25,930 nt of DNA from a virus: IMG/VR virus record IMGVR_UViG_3300030012_002345, positions 1 to 25,930 of that record. The stretch is one strand, 5' to 3'. The notes under the pieces are model-generated. The model was not told where the DNA came from. It made no database searches and worked only from the letters and a program-made list of their open reading frames with translations. The position numbers were made by a program, and so were the translations under genes. Of this stretch, positions 21,326 to 25,930 are shown one piece after another. The stretch's first letter is position 1. The number at the start of each line of letters is the position of its first letter.

Positions 21326-21345
21326 TGTAAACAAAAAACTAAAAT

Positions 21346-21519
21346 ATGTCAGATATAAAAAAATGGTTTGTAGATAATATTCTTGGTTTAGAATTAGACA
21401 CTTTCAATATGTCAAGAATTGAATTATATGGACTAACTATTAAACAACTACATGAACTTTATTATGTGTTATTAGCACAAAAAAGAATCTTACAAAATGA
21501 TGAACCTTTAAAATATTAA
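21346..21519 (+). CDS. hypothetical 57-residue protein, first gene of the replication operon
   Basis: Reads MSDIKKWFVDNILGLELDTF, then MSRIELYGLTIKQLHELYYVLL, AQKRILQNDEPLKY. The start is supported by the leader AACAAAAAACTAAAATATG just after promoter P3. It has two helices separated by a short linker, the second strongly amphipathic. No family is recognised. It is followed three bases later by the next gene, so it is the leading gene of the operon. Confidence 0.6.
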   Translation: MSDIKKWFVDNILGLELDTFNMSRIELYGLTIKQLHELYYVLLAQKRILQNDEPLKY

Positions 21520-21522
21520 ACA

Positions 21523-21780
21523 ATGAAACAATTTGAATTTAAAAAAATAACCACTGTTCCAAATTCTTATTCAGGTGGAACATTATATTATATATTCTTT
21601 AATGATGGTGAAAGGTCCTATAAAACTTGCATTGATTCAAGATTTAGGAATTTCAAAAACTGGAAATATTTAATTGAAAATGGAAAAAGGGGTGATATTG
21701 TTACCAACTTAAAAATCAAATCAAAAGGTTTGATAAATGCAGACAGTGTTCCAAATTTTAGAAAAAATTTATTCATATGA
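21523..21780 (+). CDS. hypothetical 85-residue protein, OB-like strand pattern
   Basis: The protein MKQFEFKKITTVPNSYSGGT to VPNFRKNLFI has alternating strands: YYIFFNDGERSYKTCID, a short helix around FKNWKYLI, then GDIVTNLKIKSKGLINADSVP. That arrangement, with G-D-I-V-x-N-L near the end, resembles small OB-fold nucleic-acid-binding proteins of phages, but the similarity is loose. Its stop overlaps the start of the next gene (ATGA). A nucleic-acid-binding role is an inference from the pattern and from the operon's content. Confidence 0.6.
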   Translation: MKQFEFKKITTVPNSYSGGTLYYIFFNDGERSYKTCIDSRFRNFKNWKYLIENGKRGDIVTNLKIKSKGLINADSVPNFRKNLFI

Positions 21781-22160
21781 GCAAAAATGAAAAACTTAAA
21801 AAACTTTATTTAAAGTATAATTTAACACCGAATGATGTATTTACATCACCACTTGGCTTTACTATCATTAGAAGGTCTGGAATTGATAAAATACAAGGTG
21901 TTGAAAGAATTGAAATTGCATACAATATAGAATCTTTAAATGAAAAGCATGAATATTGTGTTATAAAAGCAGTTGCAAAAAAAGATGAAAATTATATAGA
22001 AACCTTTGGAGAATCATCCCCACTAAATACATCAAATAAATATCCAGTAGCTATGGCAGAAAAACGAGCAATGTCAAGAGCAGTTTTAAAATTAACTGGA
22101 TTTTATGAATTAGGTGTTTTTGGTGAAGATGAGTCAGAAGAATTTAAAAAACAATTATGA
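21777..22160 (+). CDS. recombination-type protein with ERF/Rad52-like C-terminal motif
   Basis: 127 residues. It begins with KLKKLYLKYNLTPNDVFTS, followed by FTIIRRSGIDKIQG and a beta region that ends CVIKAVAKKDENYIETFGESS. The last third has VAMAEKRAMSRAVLKLTGFYELGVFGEDES (residues 91-120). The A-E-K-R-A-x-S-R-A core is shared by phage single-strand annealing proteins and their relatives, where a trailing helix packs on the ring. At 127 residues it is shorter than full ERF proteins. I recall similar proteins next to SSB genes in Bacteroidota phages. Strand annealing or SSB partnership is a fair inference but not proven. It overlaps both neighbours by four bases. Confidence 0.6.
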   Translation: MSKNEKLKKLYLKYNLTPNDVFTSPLGFTIIRRSGIDKIQGVERIEIAYNIESLNEKHEYCVIKAVAKKDENYIETFGESSPLNTSNKYPVAMAEKRAMSRAVLKLTGFYELGVFGEDESEEFKKQL

Positions 22161-22372
22161 AAAAAATAGAAAAAATAAATATCAAAGAATTGTCTAGAAA
22201 ATTAGCAATTAATGAACTAAAAGAAATATATGGTGAAAGTGCTATATATGTAAATAACTATGATGAATTTAGGGGGTTAGTATTACATGAAAAGGTAAAA
22301 GAACCATATAATAAAATACTTGAAAAATATAATACTATAATTAACAATTCAATTTATAAAGATGAAAATTAA
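22157..22372 (+). CDS. hypothetical 71-residue protein
   Basis: The protein MKKIEKINIKELSRKLAINELKEIYGE to NNSIYKDEN is charged and mostly helical. It contains a short central segment (ESAIYVNNYDEFRGLVLHEKV) that could be a strand and turn. No motif or family is recognised. The ATGA overlap with the previous gene and the 11-base overlap with the next mark it as an operon member. Confidence 0.55.
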   Translation: MKKIEKINIKELSRKLAINELKEIYGESAIYVNNYDEFRGLVLHEKVKEPYNKILEKYNTIINNSIYKDEN

Positions 22373-22646
22373 AGTAAATAAAAAGAAGTATGGAATTGAA
22401 ATAAAAGATTCACCACCAAATGAAAGCACTAGATGGTGCATTGCTTGTAAAGGATATTTTGAACAATACTATGAGGAAAAAGGTTATAGAAATATGATTT
22501 TTGAAGGAACAAGAAAAGAGGTTGAAGATTTTGTTGAGGATTTACACATAAATGAAAAGGATTTCAAGGTAATTGGATTCTTTGAATATAACTCAGAAAA
22601 ATATTATCATTTTTTACATGGACCATTATGGAAGGAATTAATCTAA
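22362..22646 (+). CDS. hypothetical 94-residue protein
   Basis: MKIKVNKKKYGIEIKDSPPN is followed by RWCIACKGYFEQYYEEKG, then YRNMIFEGTRKEVEDFVEDLH and NSEKYYHFLHGPLWKELI. The C-I-A-C pair (residues 26-29) might hold a metal, but no second pair is present, so a zinc finger is unlikely. The pattern beta-turn-helix-beta-helix is compatible with a small alpha/beta domain. No family is recognised. It overlaps both neighbours (11 and 19 bases). Confidence 0.55.
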   Translation: MKIKVNKKKYGIEIKDSPPNESTRWCIACKGYFEQYYEEKGYRNMIFEGTRKEVEDFVEDLHINEKDFKVIGFFEYNSEKYYHFLHGPLWKELI

Positions 22647-23095
22647 AAAGACTTATTGATATAGTTTGCTATTTCAATAATATAAACAAAAAAAAGTTTT
22701 ATTCATTAAGTGCAAAATTAAATGTGTTGGATTGCAGAATTGTCATTGCATCTATTTTGCATTATGAATTGAAAAAACCTATTGATGAAATAAGTGATGC
22801 AATGTCAAAAGAACCTGCAACAGTTCTTCATTATTTAGAGGACCACAGCAATCAGTATCAAGACATTAATCATTATACTAAGTTATATGACAACACATTA
22901 TCACAGTATCTTAAACACAAAGATGATACATTCAGCAGTGATGTTGAAGAAATGATTTTGAAAACTAATTATGATTTAGAACTTGAAAAAAGATTAGAAA
23001 AAATATTAAATGAAAATACCAAGCTGCAACACATGCTTGAAAGGGAAAAAATAAAAAACAGAAACATAAACAAAAAATTTAAAAACTATGCATGA
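22628..23095 (+). CDS. DnaA domain IV-like protein without an ATPase domain
   Basis: 155 residues. Residues 7-90 follow the DNA-binding domain of the initiator DnaA: a first helix with IDIVCYFNNINKKKFYSL (the V-x-x-Y-F-x-I segment), the next helix beginning CRIVIASILHYELKKPIDEI (equivalent to R-x-I-A-x-x-L in DnaA) and then SKEPATVLHYLEDHSNQYQ, matching the R-x-H-T-T-V-L-H-A-x-x-K signature though with E-P-A in place of R-D-H. The C-terminus is a coiled coil (LEKRLEKILNENTKLQHMLEREK). No Walker motifs are present, so it would bind origin DNA but not form the ATPase filament. It may recruit host replication proteins. Confidence 0.62.
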   Translation: MEGINLKRLIDIVCYFNNINKKKFYSLSAKLNVLDCRIVIASILHYELKKPIDEISDAMSKEPATVLHYLEDHSNQYQDINHYTKLYDNTLSQYLKHKDDTFSSDVEEMILKTNYDLELEKRLEKILNENTKLQHMLEREKIKNRNINKKFKNYA

Positions 23096-23450
23096 TATAA
23101 ATATTACTGGAAAGGTTGTAAAAGTTAAACCAATTCAAATCATCAAAACAAAAAATGGAGAATATAGAAAACAAAACTTCATTGTGAAATTACATGATAA
23201 ATATGAAAACTTTATTGAATTCACAATACCTCAAAAAAGATTAGATTTTATTAATGTAAATGAAAATGATTGGGTGGATGTAAAATTCTTTATAAATGGA
23301 AAACAATGGAATGATAAAATAATTCATAATTTCAATGCAATAAAGGTTGATGTAAAAGATTATAAAACAGAATCAGATGTTAGTTATACATCAAGTGAAA
23401 ATGTTGAATATAATGAACCTAAACAACCTGAAGATGATTTACCTTTTTAA
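23088..23450 (+). CDS. ssb: single-stranded DNA-binding protein, DUF3127-type OB fold
   Basis: 120 residues. The N-terminal 85 residues fit an OB fold: ITGKVVKVKPIQIIKTKNGEYRKQNFIVKL (two strands with the K-N-G-E-Y-R-K-Q turn), then EFTIPQKRLDFINVNENDWVDVKFFINGKQW and IHNFNAIKVD. This is the layout of DUF3127, a family concentrated in Bacteroidota. The tail is acidic and ends DDLPF, like the C-terminal tip that SSB proteins use to dock partners. It overlaps the previous gene by eight bases. The role is ssDNA coating during replication and recombination and probably partner recruitment through the tip. Its presence supports the host assignment. Confidence 0.82.
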   Translation: MHDINITGKVVKVKPIQIIKTKNGEYRKQNFIVKLHDKYENFIEFTIPQKRLDFINVNENDWVDVKFFINGKQWNDKIIHNFNAIKVDVKDYKTESDVSYTSSENVEYNEPKQPEDDLPF

Positions 23451-23664
23451 TATAGAAACACAAGATATTTTTAATAGTCAAATGATATGGTTTATGATTA
23501 TTATATCAATATTATTATCAACCTTATTAGTTTTCATGGTTCATATTATAATTAAGTATGTGAATTTAAAAAAACTGGTTTACAGTCAACAAAAATTATT
23601 ATATGAATTAACAACCTTACAAATAACAAAAAACAAAAACAGAATAAAAAATGGCAAAATATAG
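23434..23664 (+). CDS. single-helix membrane protein
   Basis: Reads MIYLFNIETQDIFNSQMIWF, then the hydrophobic IIISILLSTLLVFMVHIIIKYV, a basic KKLVYSQQKLLYELTTLQ helix and a lysine-rich end. The start at 23434 lies 17 bases inside the SSB gene; an earlier in-frame start at 23377 would overlap much more, and a later one at 23482 is possible. The last 14 bases overlap the replication gene at 23651. It would sit in the inner membrane with its C-terminus inside. A membrane protein in the middle of the replication genes could anchor replication complexes; this is speculation. Confidence 0.55.
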   Translation: MIYLFNIETQDIFNSQMIWFMIIISILLSTLLVFMVHIIIKYVNLKKLVYSQQKLLYELTTLQITKNKNRIKNGKI

Positions 23665-24436
23665 ACATGTTCACACCACCTTTTGGAATGACCCTTTAAT
23701 CTTAGATTTAACACCTGAACAAAAGTATTTTTATTTATATCTAATGACAAATGACAAAGTCAAGCAATGTGGCATTTATGAAATATCATTAAGGCAAATT
23801 GCATATCAAACTGGATATAATAAAGATACTATTTTGAATCTATTAGACTTCTTTGAAAAACTTAAAAAGATAGTTTATTCACCTGAAACAAATGAAATAT
23901 TATTACTTAACTTTTTAAAATATAATTCAAGTAAATCACCAAAGGTTATCAAATGCATTGAAGATGAATTGGAAAAAGTTAAAAATCCTAAATTAATTGA
24001 TTTATTAAATGGTATTGATACTGTATCAATAGACTATACAAACGATATAAATAAGAAAAAGAAAAAGAAAAAGAAAAATAAAAAAGAAAAAGAAAATGAC
24101 TTTATAAATAAAGTCCAAGAATATAATGATGAATTTAAAGATATTATTCCTTCCTTTTGTGATTATTGGTGTGAAAGTAATTTAAATAGTGAGTTATTAA
24201 GATTTGAAAAAGAGAAGGTGTTTGATATTAAAAAAAGACTAGTCAGGTGGAAAAATAATAGTTTCAATAAAAAGAAAAATGAAATGCCTGATTTTTATGA
24301 TTCATATTATCTAAACAGAATCAAAGATGATATTCAAAAAGTAAGAGAGTTTGAAAAACATTTGATTGATAATTGTGGATATGAAAAAAAAGTAAATAGT
24401 TATGATGGAAAAATAAAATGGATAAAAAGAAAATAA
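23651..24436 (+). CDS. replication initiation protein, replisome-organizer type
   Basis: 261 residues. The N-terminal part is the winged-helix domain of phage replisome organizers: RHVHTTFWNDPLILDLTPEQ, KYFYLYLMTNDKVKQCGIYE, then SLRQIAYQTGYNKDTILNLLDFF and KIVYSPETNEILLLNFLKYN (residues 1-95). Next is a 13-residue lysine-rich stretch (135-147) and a C-terminal helical region. Such proteins bind origin DNA and load host helicase through its loader. No phage helicase, primase or polymerase is seen, so host machinery must be used. The origin could lie within this gene, as in lambda-type phages. The coding is unusually rich in AAA/AAG and includes a (GAAAAA)n tract. An ORF at 24418 overlaps its end by 19 bases. 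Confidence 0.8.
   Translation: MAKYRHVHTTFWNDPLILDLTPEQKYFYLYLMTNDKVKQCGIYEISLRQIAYQTGYNKDTILNLLDFFEKLKKIVYSPETNEILLLNFLKYNSSKSPKVIKCIEDELEKVKNPKLIDLLNGIDTVSIDYTNDINKKKKKKKKNKKEKENDFINKVQEYNDEFKDIIPSFCDYWCESNLNSELLRFEKEKVFDIKKRLVRWKNNSFNKKKNEMPDFYDSYYLNRIKDDIQKVREFEKHLIDNCGYEKKVNSYDGKIKWIKRK
24055..24100 (+). repeat. purine-rich GAAAAA repeat tract inside the replication gene
   Basis: Near-tandem GAAAAA units, interrupted by AATAA, give an all-purine strand bias across about 45 bases and code for the lysine-rich hinge. It could be only a flexible linker. Because replisome organizers often bind within their own gene, it is also a candidate unwinding element, although no separate iterons are visible. 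Confidence 0.6.
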
Positions 24437-24555
24437 ATAAAAATTATATAGATTATTTAAAAGAACAAAGGGAAACATCAACCCTTAAAAATAACAATAA
24501 AAAAAGAAAAAAATCTTTTTGGAAAATTTTTAAAAGTCTATTGATTGGTAAATAA
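24418..24555 (+). CDS. possible 45-residue basic protein
   Basis: Reads MDKKKINKNYIDYLKEQRE, then TSTLKNNNKKRKKSFWKIFK, SLLIGK. It starts 19 bases before the stop of the replication gene in another frame and is followed by an ATT repeat and a terminator. The C-terminal FWKIFKSLLIGK could be a short membrane-touching or amphipathic helix. No family is recognised. Support is the overlapping start typical of this operon and continuous coding; it is only moderately sure. Confidence 0.45.
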   Translation: MDKKKINKNYIDYLKEQRETSTLKNNNKKRKKSFWKIFKSLLIGK

Positions 24556-24641
24556 ATTATTATTATTATTGAATAATGTTTGGAATTTTACTTTCATAAG
24601 TTGTTTCAGACATTTTATTCTTAAAGGTTTTTTGTTAGCAG

Positions 24642-24674
24642 AGGGGGTTTTTTTAATCCCCTTTGTGTTTTATT
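24642..24674 (+). terminator. intrinsic terminator-like hairpin
   Basis: AGGGG (24642-24646) pairs with CCCCT (24658-24662) around a T-rich loop, and TTGTGTTTTA follows, a moderate T-tract. It ends the replication operon, but the next gene starts at 24675 with no recognisable promoter between them. The last five genes therefore depend on read-through or on an unseen promoter, so the hairpin may act as an attenuator. Confidence 0.65.
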
Positions 24675-24797
24675 ATGAAGAAGTCAGGTTTTAAATATTC
24701 ACCAAATAAAAGAAAAAAAAGAAAAGGTGTTCACTCAAAGAATGCTTCAAAGAATCAAAATGGATATAAAAAAAAATATATAGGTCAAGGTAGATGA
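24675..24797 (+). CDS. small basic conserved-type phage protein
   Basis: 40 residues, MKKSGFKYSPNKRKKRKGVH then SKNASKNQNGYKKKYIGQGR. About a third is lysine or arginine, so it should bind nucleic acid or be very unstructured. The ending KKYIGQGR is one I recall from short basic proteins beside zinc ribbons in Bacteroidota phages (memory only). The stop and the next start overlap as ATGA, supporting it as a real, coupled gene. It begins immediately after the hairpin at 24642. Confidence 0.6.
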   Translation: MKKSGFKYSPNKRKKRKGVHSKNASKNQNGYKKKYIGQGR

Positions 24798-24979
24798 TAT
24801 ACAAATGTAAAAAATGCAATGTTGAAAAACACTTATTAAAGACAACTTTATTTTTTGTTAATAATGAATTAGAAGTTAAAGAAGCACTGTGTAAATGTGG
24901 AATATATATGAAGCAGGTAGATGAAGAAAAATATAATGGTTTGCCTTCTATAATGAGAAATGAAAGAAATGGGAAATAA
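24794..24979 (+). CDS. zinc-ribbon protein
   Basis: 61 residues. CKKC (residues 5-8) and CKCG (near residue 33) form a short zinc ribbon with strands between (TTLFFVNNELEVKEAL). A C-terminal MRNERNGK tail follows a conserved-looking YNGLPSIMRNE. Such mini ribbons occur in marine and Bacteroidota phages without a known job; DNA, RNA or host polymerase binding is likely. It overlaps genes on both sides (four and 20 bases). Confidence 0.68.
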   Translation: MIYKCKKCNVEKHLLKTTLFFVNNELEVKEALCKCGIYMKQVDEEKYNGLPSIMRNERNGK

Positions 24980-25205
24980 ATATGAAATAGATTCTGATGA
25001 ACTATTGTTAATGGCAAATGAAAATGTAATTGATAGAGAGTTCAGCGAAACATTAAAAATTAAATTACCTAAAAGTGTTTATAATAACTGGAAGAAAACA
25101 AAGAAAAGGTTTGAAACATTATTAGGTTCAAAGGTTACTAATTCACAATTGCTTGAATGGATGATTGTTGAAATGAACAACATATCTGATGAAAGTTATA
25201 AGTAA
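24960..25205 (+). CDS. hypothetical protein, possible ribbon-helix-helix
   Basis: 81 residues. After EIDSDELLLMANENVIDREF comes TLKIKLPKSVYNNWKKTKKRF and then SKVTNSQLLEWMIVEMNNI. The order strand (TLKIKLP), helix, turn, helix is that of ribbon-helix-helix DNA-binding proteins, though the first helix is longer than usual. A role in regulating or binding DNA near packaging is possible. The start could also be the ATG at 24969 (MGNKYEID). It overlaps both neighbours. Confidence 0.55.
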   Translation: MKEMGNKYEIDSDELLLMANENVIDREFSETLKIKLPKSVYNNWKKTKKRFETLLGSKVTNSQLLEWMIVEMNNISDESYK

Positions 25206-25521
25206 AAGAAGAAGCAAAGAACTTAGGAAACTAAATAAGGCTTATGATGAAATAGCTTTAGAGAGGGAACACAAATGCACAGGTTGTGGAAGATATGATG
25301 TTCCATTATCACATTCACATTTGATTCCAAGAAGCAGAAGAAAAGATTTAATAACAAACAAAAAGAATATTACTTATCATTGTTTGTCAATGGGAAATAG
25401 AAAGGGATGTCATTCAATATGGGAAACATCTGACAGGGTTACTCTACTAGATTACTTTGATAACTTAGAAACTATTAAAGAACTTGACATAGATTATTAT
25501 AATTTAATTAACATAGATTAG
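25189..25521 (+). CDS. HNH-like zinc-binding nuclease, first of a pair
   Basis: 110 residues. CTGCG (30-34) is followed by LSHSHLIPRSRR (40-51), where the histidines match the beta-beta-alpha-metal core, then N60, HC (64-65) and GCHSIWE (73-79), giving two cysteine pairs and a final histidine. This is the general plan of HNH and HNH-like nucleases with structural zinc. It is not the ordinary H-N-H spacing of the next gene, so it may be a divergent recombination nuclease or a regulatory relative. It overlaps the preceding gene by 17 bases. Confidence 0.6.
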   Translation: MKVISKRRSKELRKLNKAYDEIALEREHKCTGCGRYDVPLSHSHLIPRSRRKDLITNKKNITYHCLSMGNRKGCHSIWETSDRVTLLDYFDNLETIKELDIDYYNLINID

Positions 25522-25523
25522 TC

Positions 25524-25850
25524 ATGCCTTATTTTCCTGAACCAAAGAAGAAGAAATGGATTACCAAAGTTAAATCAAAAGCATGGACTGATTCAACCTT
25601 TTATAATAGCAGAAGATGGAGAGCAGTTAGAAAAAACTATATAGGGGGTTATCCACTGTGTAAATTTTGCAAAGAAAAAGGTCTGATAAAAGAAGGTAAG
25701 GTAGTTGACCACATCATTCCTATTTCACAAGGTGGTGCAGAATGGAATGAAAAAAACTTTCAAACACTATGCACTTCATGTCATAATAGGAAATCAAGTA
25801 AAGAAGCAAAGGAAAGACAAAGTGTTTTAAATATTAAAAATAAATATTAA
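25524..25850 (+). CDS. HNH endonuclease, packaging-associated
   Basis: 108 residues with the full HNH plan: FYNSRRWRAVRKNYI near the start, CKFC (46-49), DHIIPISQGG (62-71, catalytic H63), WNEKNFQTLC and CTSCHNRKS (83-91, metal ligand H87). Proteins of this exact shape lie immediately before small terminase genes in HK97-like phages, where they work with terminase to cut cos ends (HK97 gp74 is the model). Here it is the last gene of the window and the small terminase is the first gene, so they become neighbours if the ends are joined. Normal length, no missing key residue. Confidence 0.88.
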   Translation: MPYFPEPKKKKWITKVKSKAWTDSTFYNSRRWRAVRKNYIGGYPLCKFCKEKGLIKEGKVVDHIIPISQGGAEWNEKNFQTLCTSCHNRKSSKEAKERQSVLNIKNKY

Positions 25851-25930
25851 TTTTATATTATTAATATAACATGTAAGGGTAAGTTGTAGGGGTAACCCCA
25901 TCCAATCCTTGAAAGTAAATTACTGTATAT
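25851..25930. other. right-end noncoding stretch, possible packaging site
   Basis: 80 bases without a gene after the HNH nuclease. GGGGT-A-ACCCC at 25889-25899 is a perfect 11-base palindrome with a central base, unusually G+C-rich for this genome. AAGGGT occurs just before it and AATCC after it. The AT-rich stretch at 25851-25869 (ATATTATTAATATAAC) may be an unwinding element. HNH-terminase junctions often hold cos, so this palindrome and the G-run at 31-38 are the best candidates. This is inferred from context. Confidence 0.35.

Noticed and set aside
24556-24641. Possible promoter before the terminator at 24642
   Set aside because: TTTG at 24579-24582 has no TANNTTTG-like sequence at 18-21 bases downstream, and the rest is simple A/T repeat.
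1-25930. tRNA genes, integrase, repressor, attachment sites
   Set aside because: Gaps are too short and show no cloverleaf-like arms or GTTCRA box; no tyrosine or serine recombinase and no C1/Cro-type reverse-strand pair was found.

Overview
The window reads as an essentially complete genome, or a near-complete contig, of a small tailed phage with a long non-contractile tail (siphovirus type, HK97-fold capsid). Every supported gene is on the + strand, the DNA is very A+T-rich, and genes are packed tightly, often with ATGA overlaps or a start codon directly after a stop. The likely host is a member of the Bacteroidota, probably a flavobacterium and plausibly marine. The reasons are promoters of the Bacteroidota type (TTTG, 19 bases, then TANNTTTG or a close variant), A-rich rather than Shine-Dalgarno translation leaders, a DUF3127-type OB-fold protein, and two secreted proteins whose signal peptides end in SQ. 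No integrase, repressor, tRNA or CRISPR was seen, so nothing points to lysogeny.

Layout. 65-2258: P27-type small terminase, large terminase and a small basic protein. 2255-3248: a promoter-driven block of four small unknown genes inserted between terminase and portal. 3307-6805: portal, prohead protease with an extra N-terminal domain, and major capsid protein, closed by a strong terminator-like hairpin. 6905-10112: head-tail connector, head closure, a structured noncoding stretch with a 37-residue ORF, gp10-like neck protein, a tail terminator fused to a lectin-like domain, and a small acidic/basic protein. 10135-17144: tail tube, two tail assembly chaperone ORFs joined by a textbook -1 frameshift signal, tape measure, large tail-tip protein and a further virion protein. 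17144-19919: an envelope and lysis block holding an outer-membrane barrel-like protein, two small membrane proteins, a secreted thioredoxin-fold protein without its redox cysteines, an M15 peptidase and a three-helix-type holin. 19921-20625: a metallophosphoesterase.

20626-25850 is the early or replication side. It opens with a second copy of the promoter block seen at 2255, followed by two small genes and a terminator. A third promoter then drives a long overlapping operon: several small unknowns, a protein with an ERF/Rad52-like C-terminal motif, a protein resembling DnaA domain IV alone, a DUF3127-type ssDNA-binding protein, a membrane protein and a replisome-organizer-type initiator. After a terminator hairpin come a small basic protein, a zinc ribbon, a possible DNA-binding protein and two HNH-type nucleases. 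The last HNH gene lies just before the terminase genes if the ends are joined, the usual arrangement in HK97-like phages, so the 144-base junction is the natural place to look for cos or pac.

How it works together: the phage appears to seed replication by borrowing host helicase, primase and polymerase through its DnaA-like and replisome-organizer proteins. It builds virions from the standard HK97-like assembly set and exits through holin plus M15 peptidase. The least ordinary parts are the lectin-fused tail terminator, the cysteine-less secreted thioredoxin next to an outer-membrane barrel, and the two promoter-led small-gene cassettes sharing an 82-base promoter block and a 30-base translation leader.
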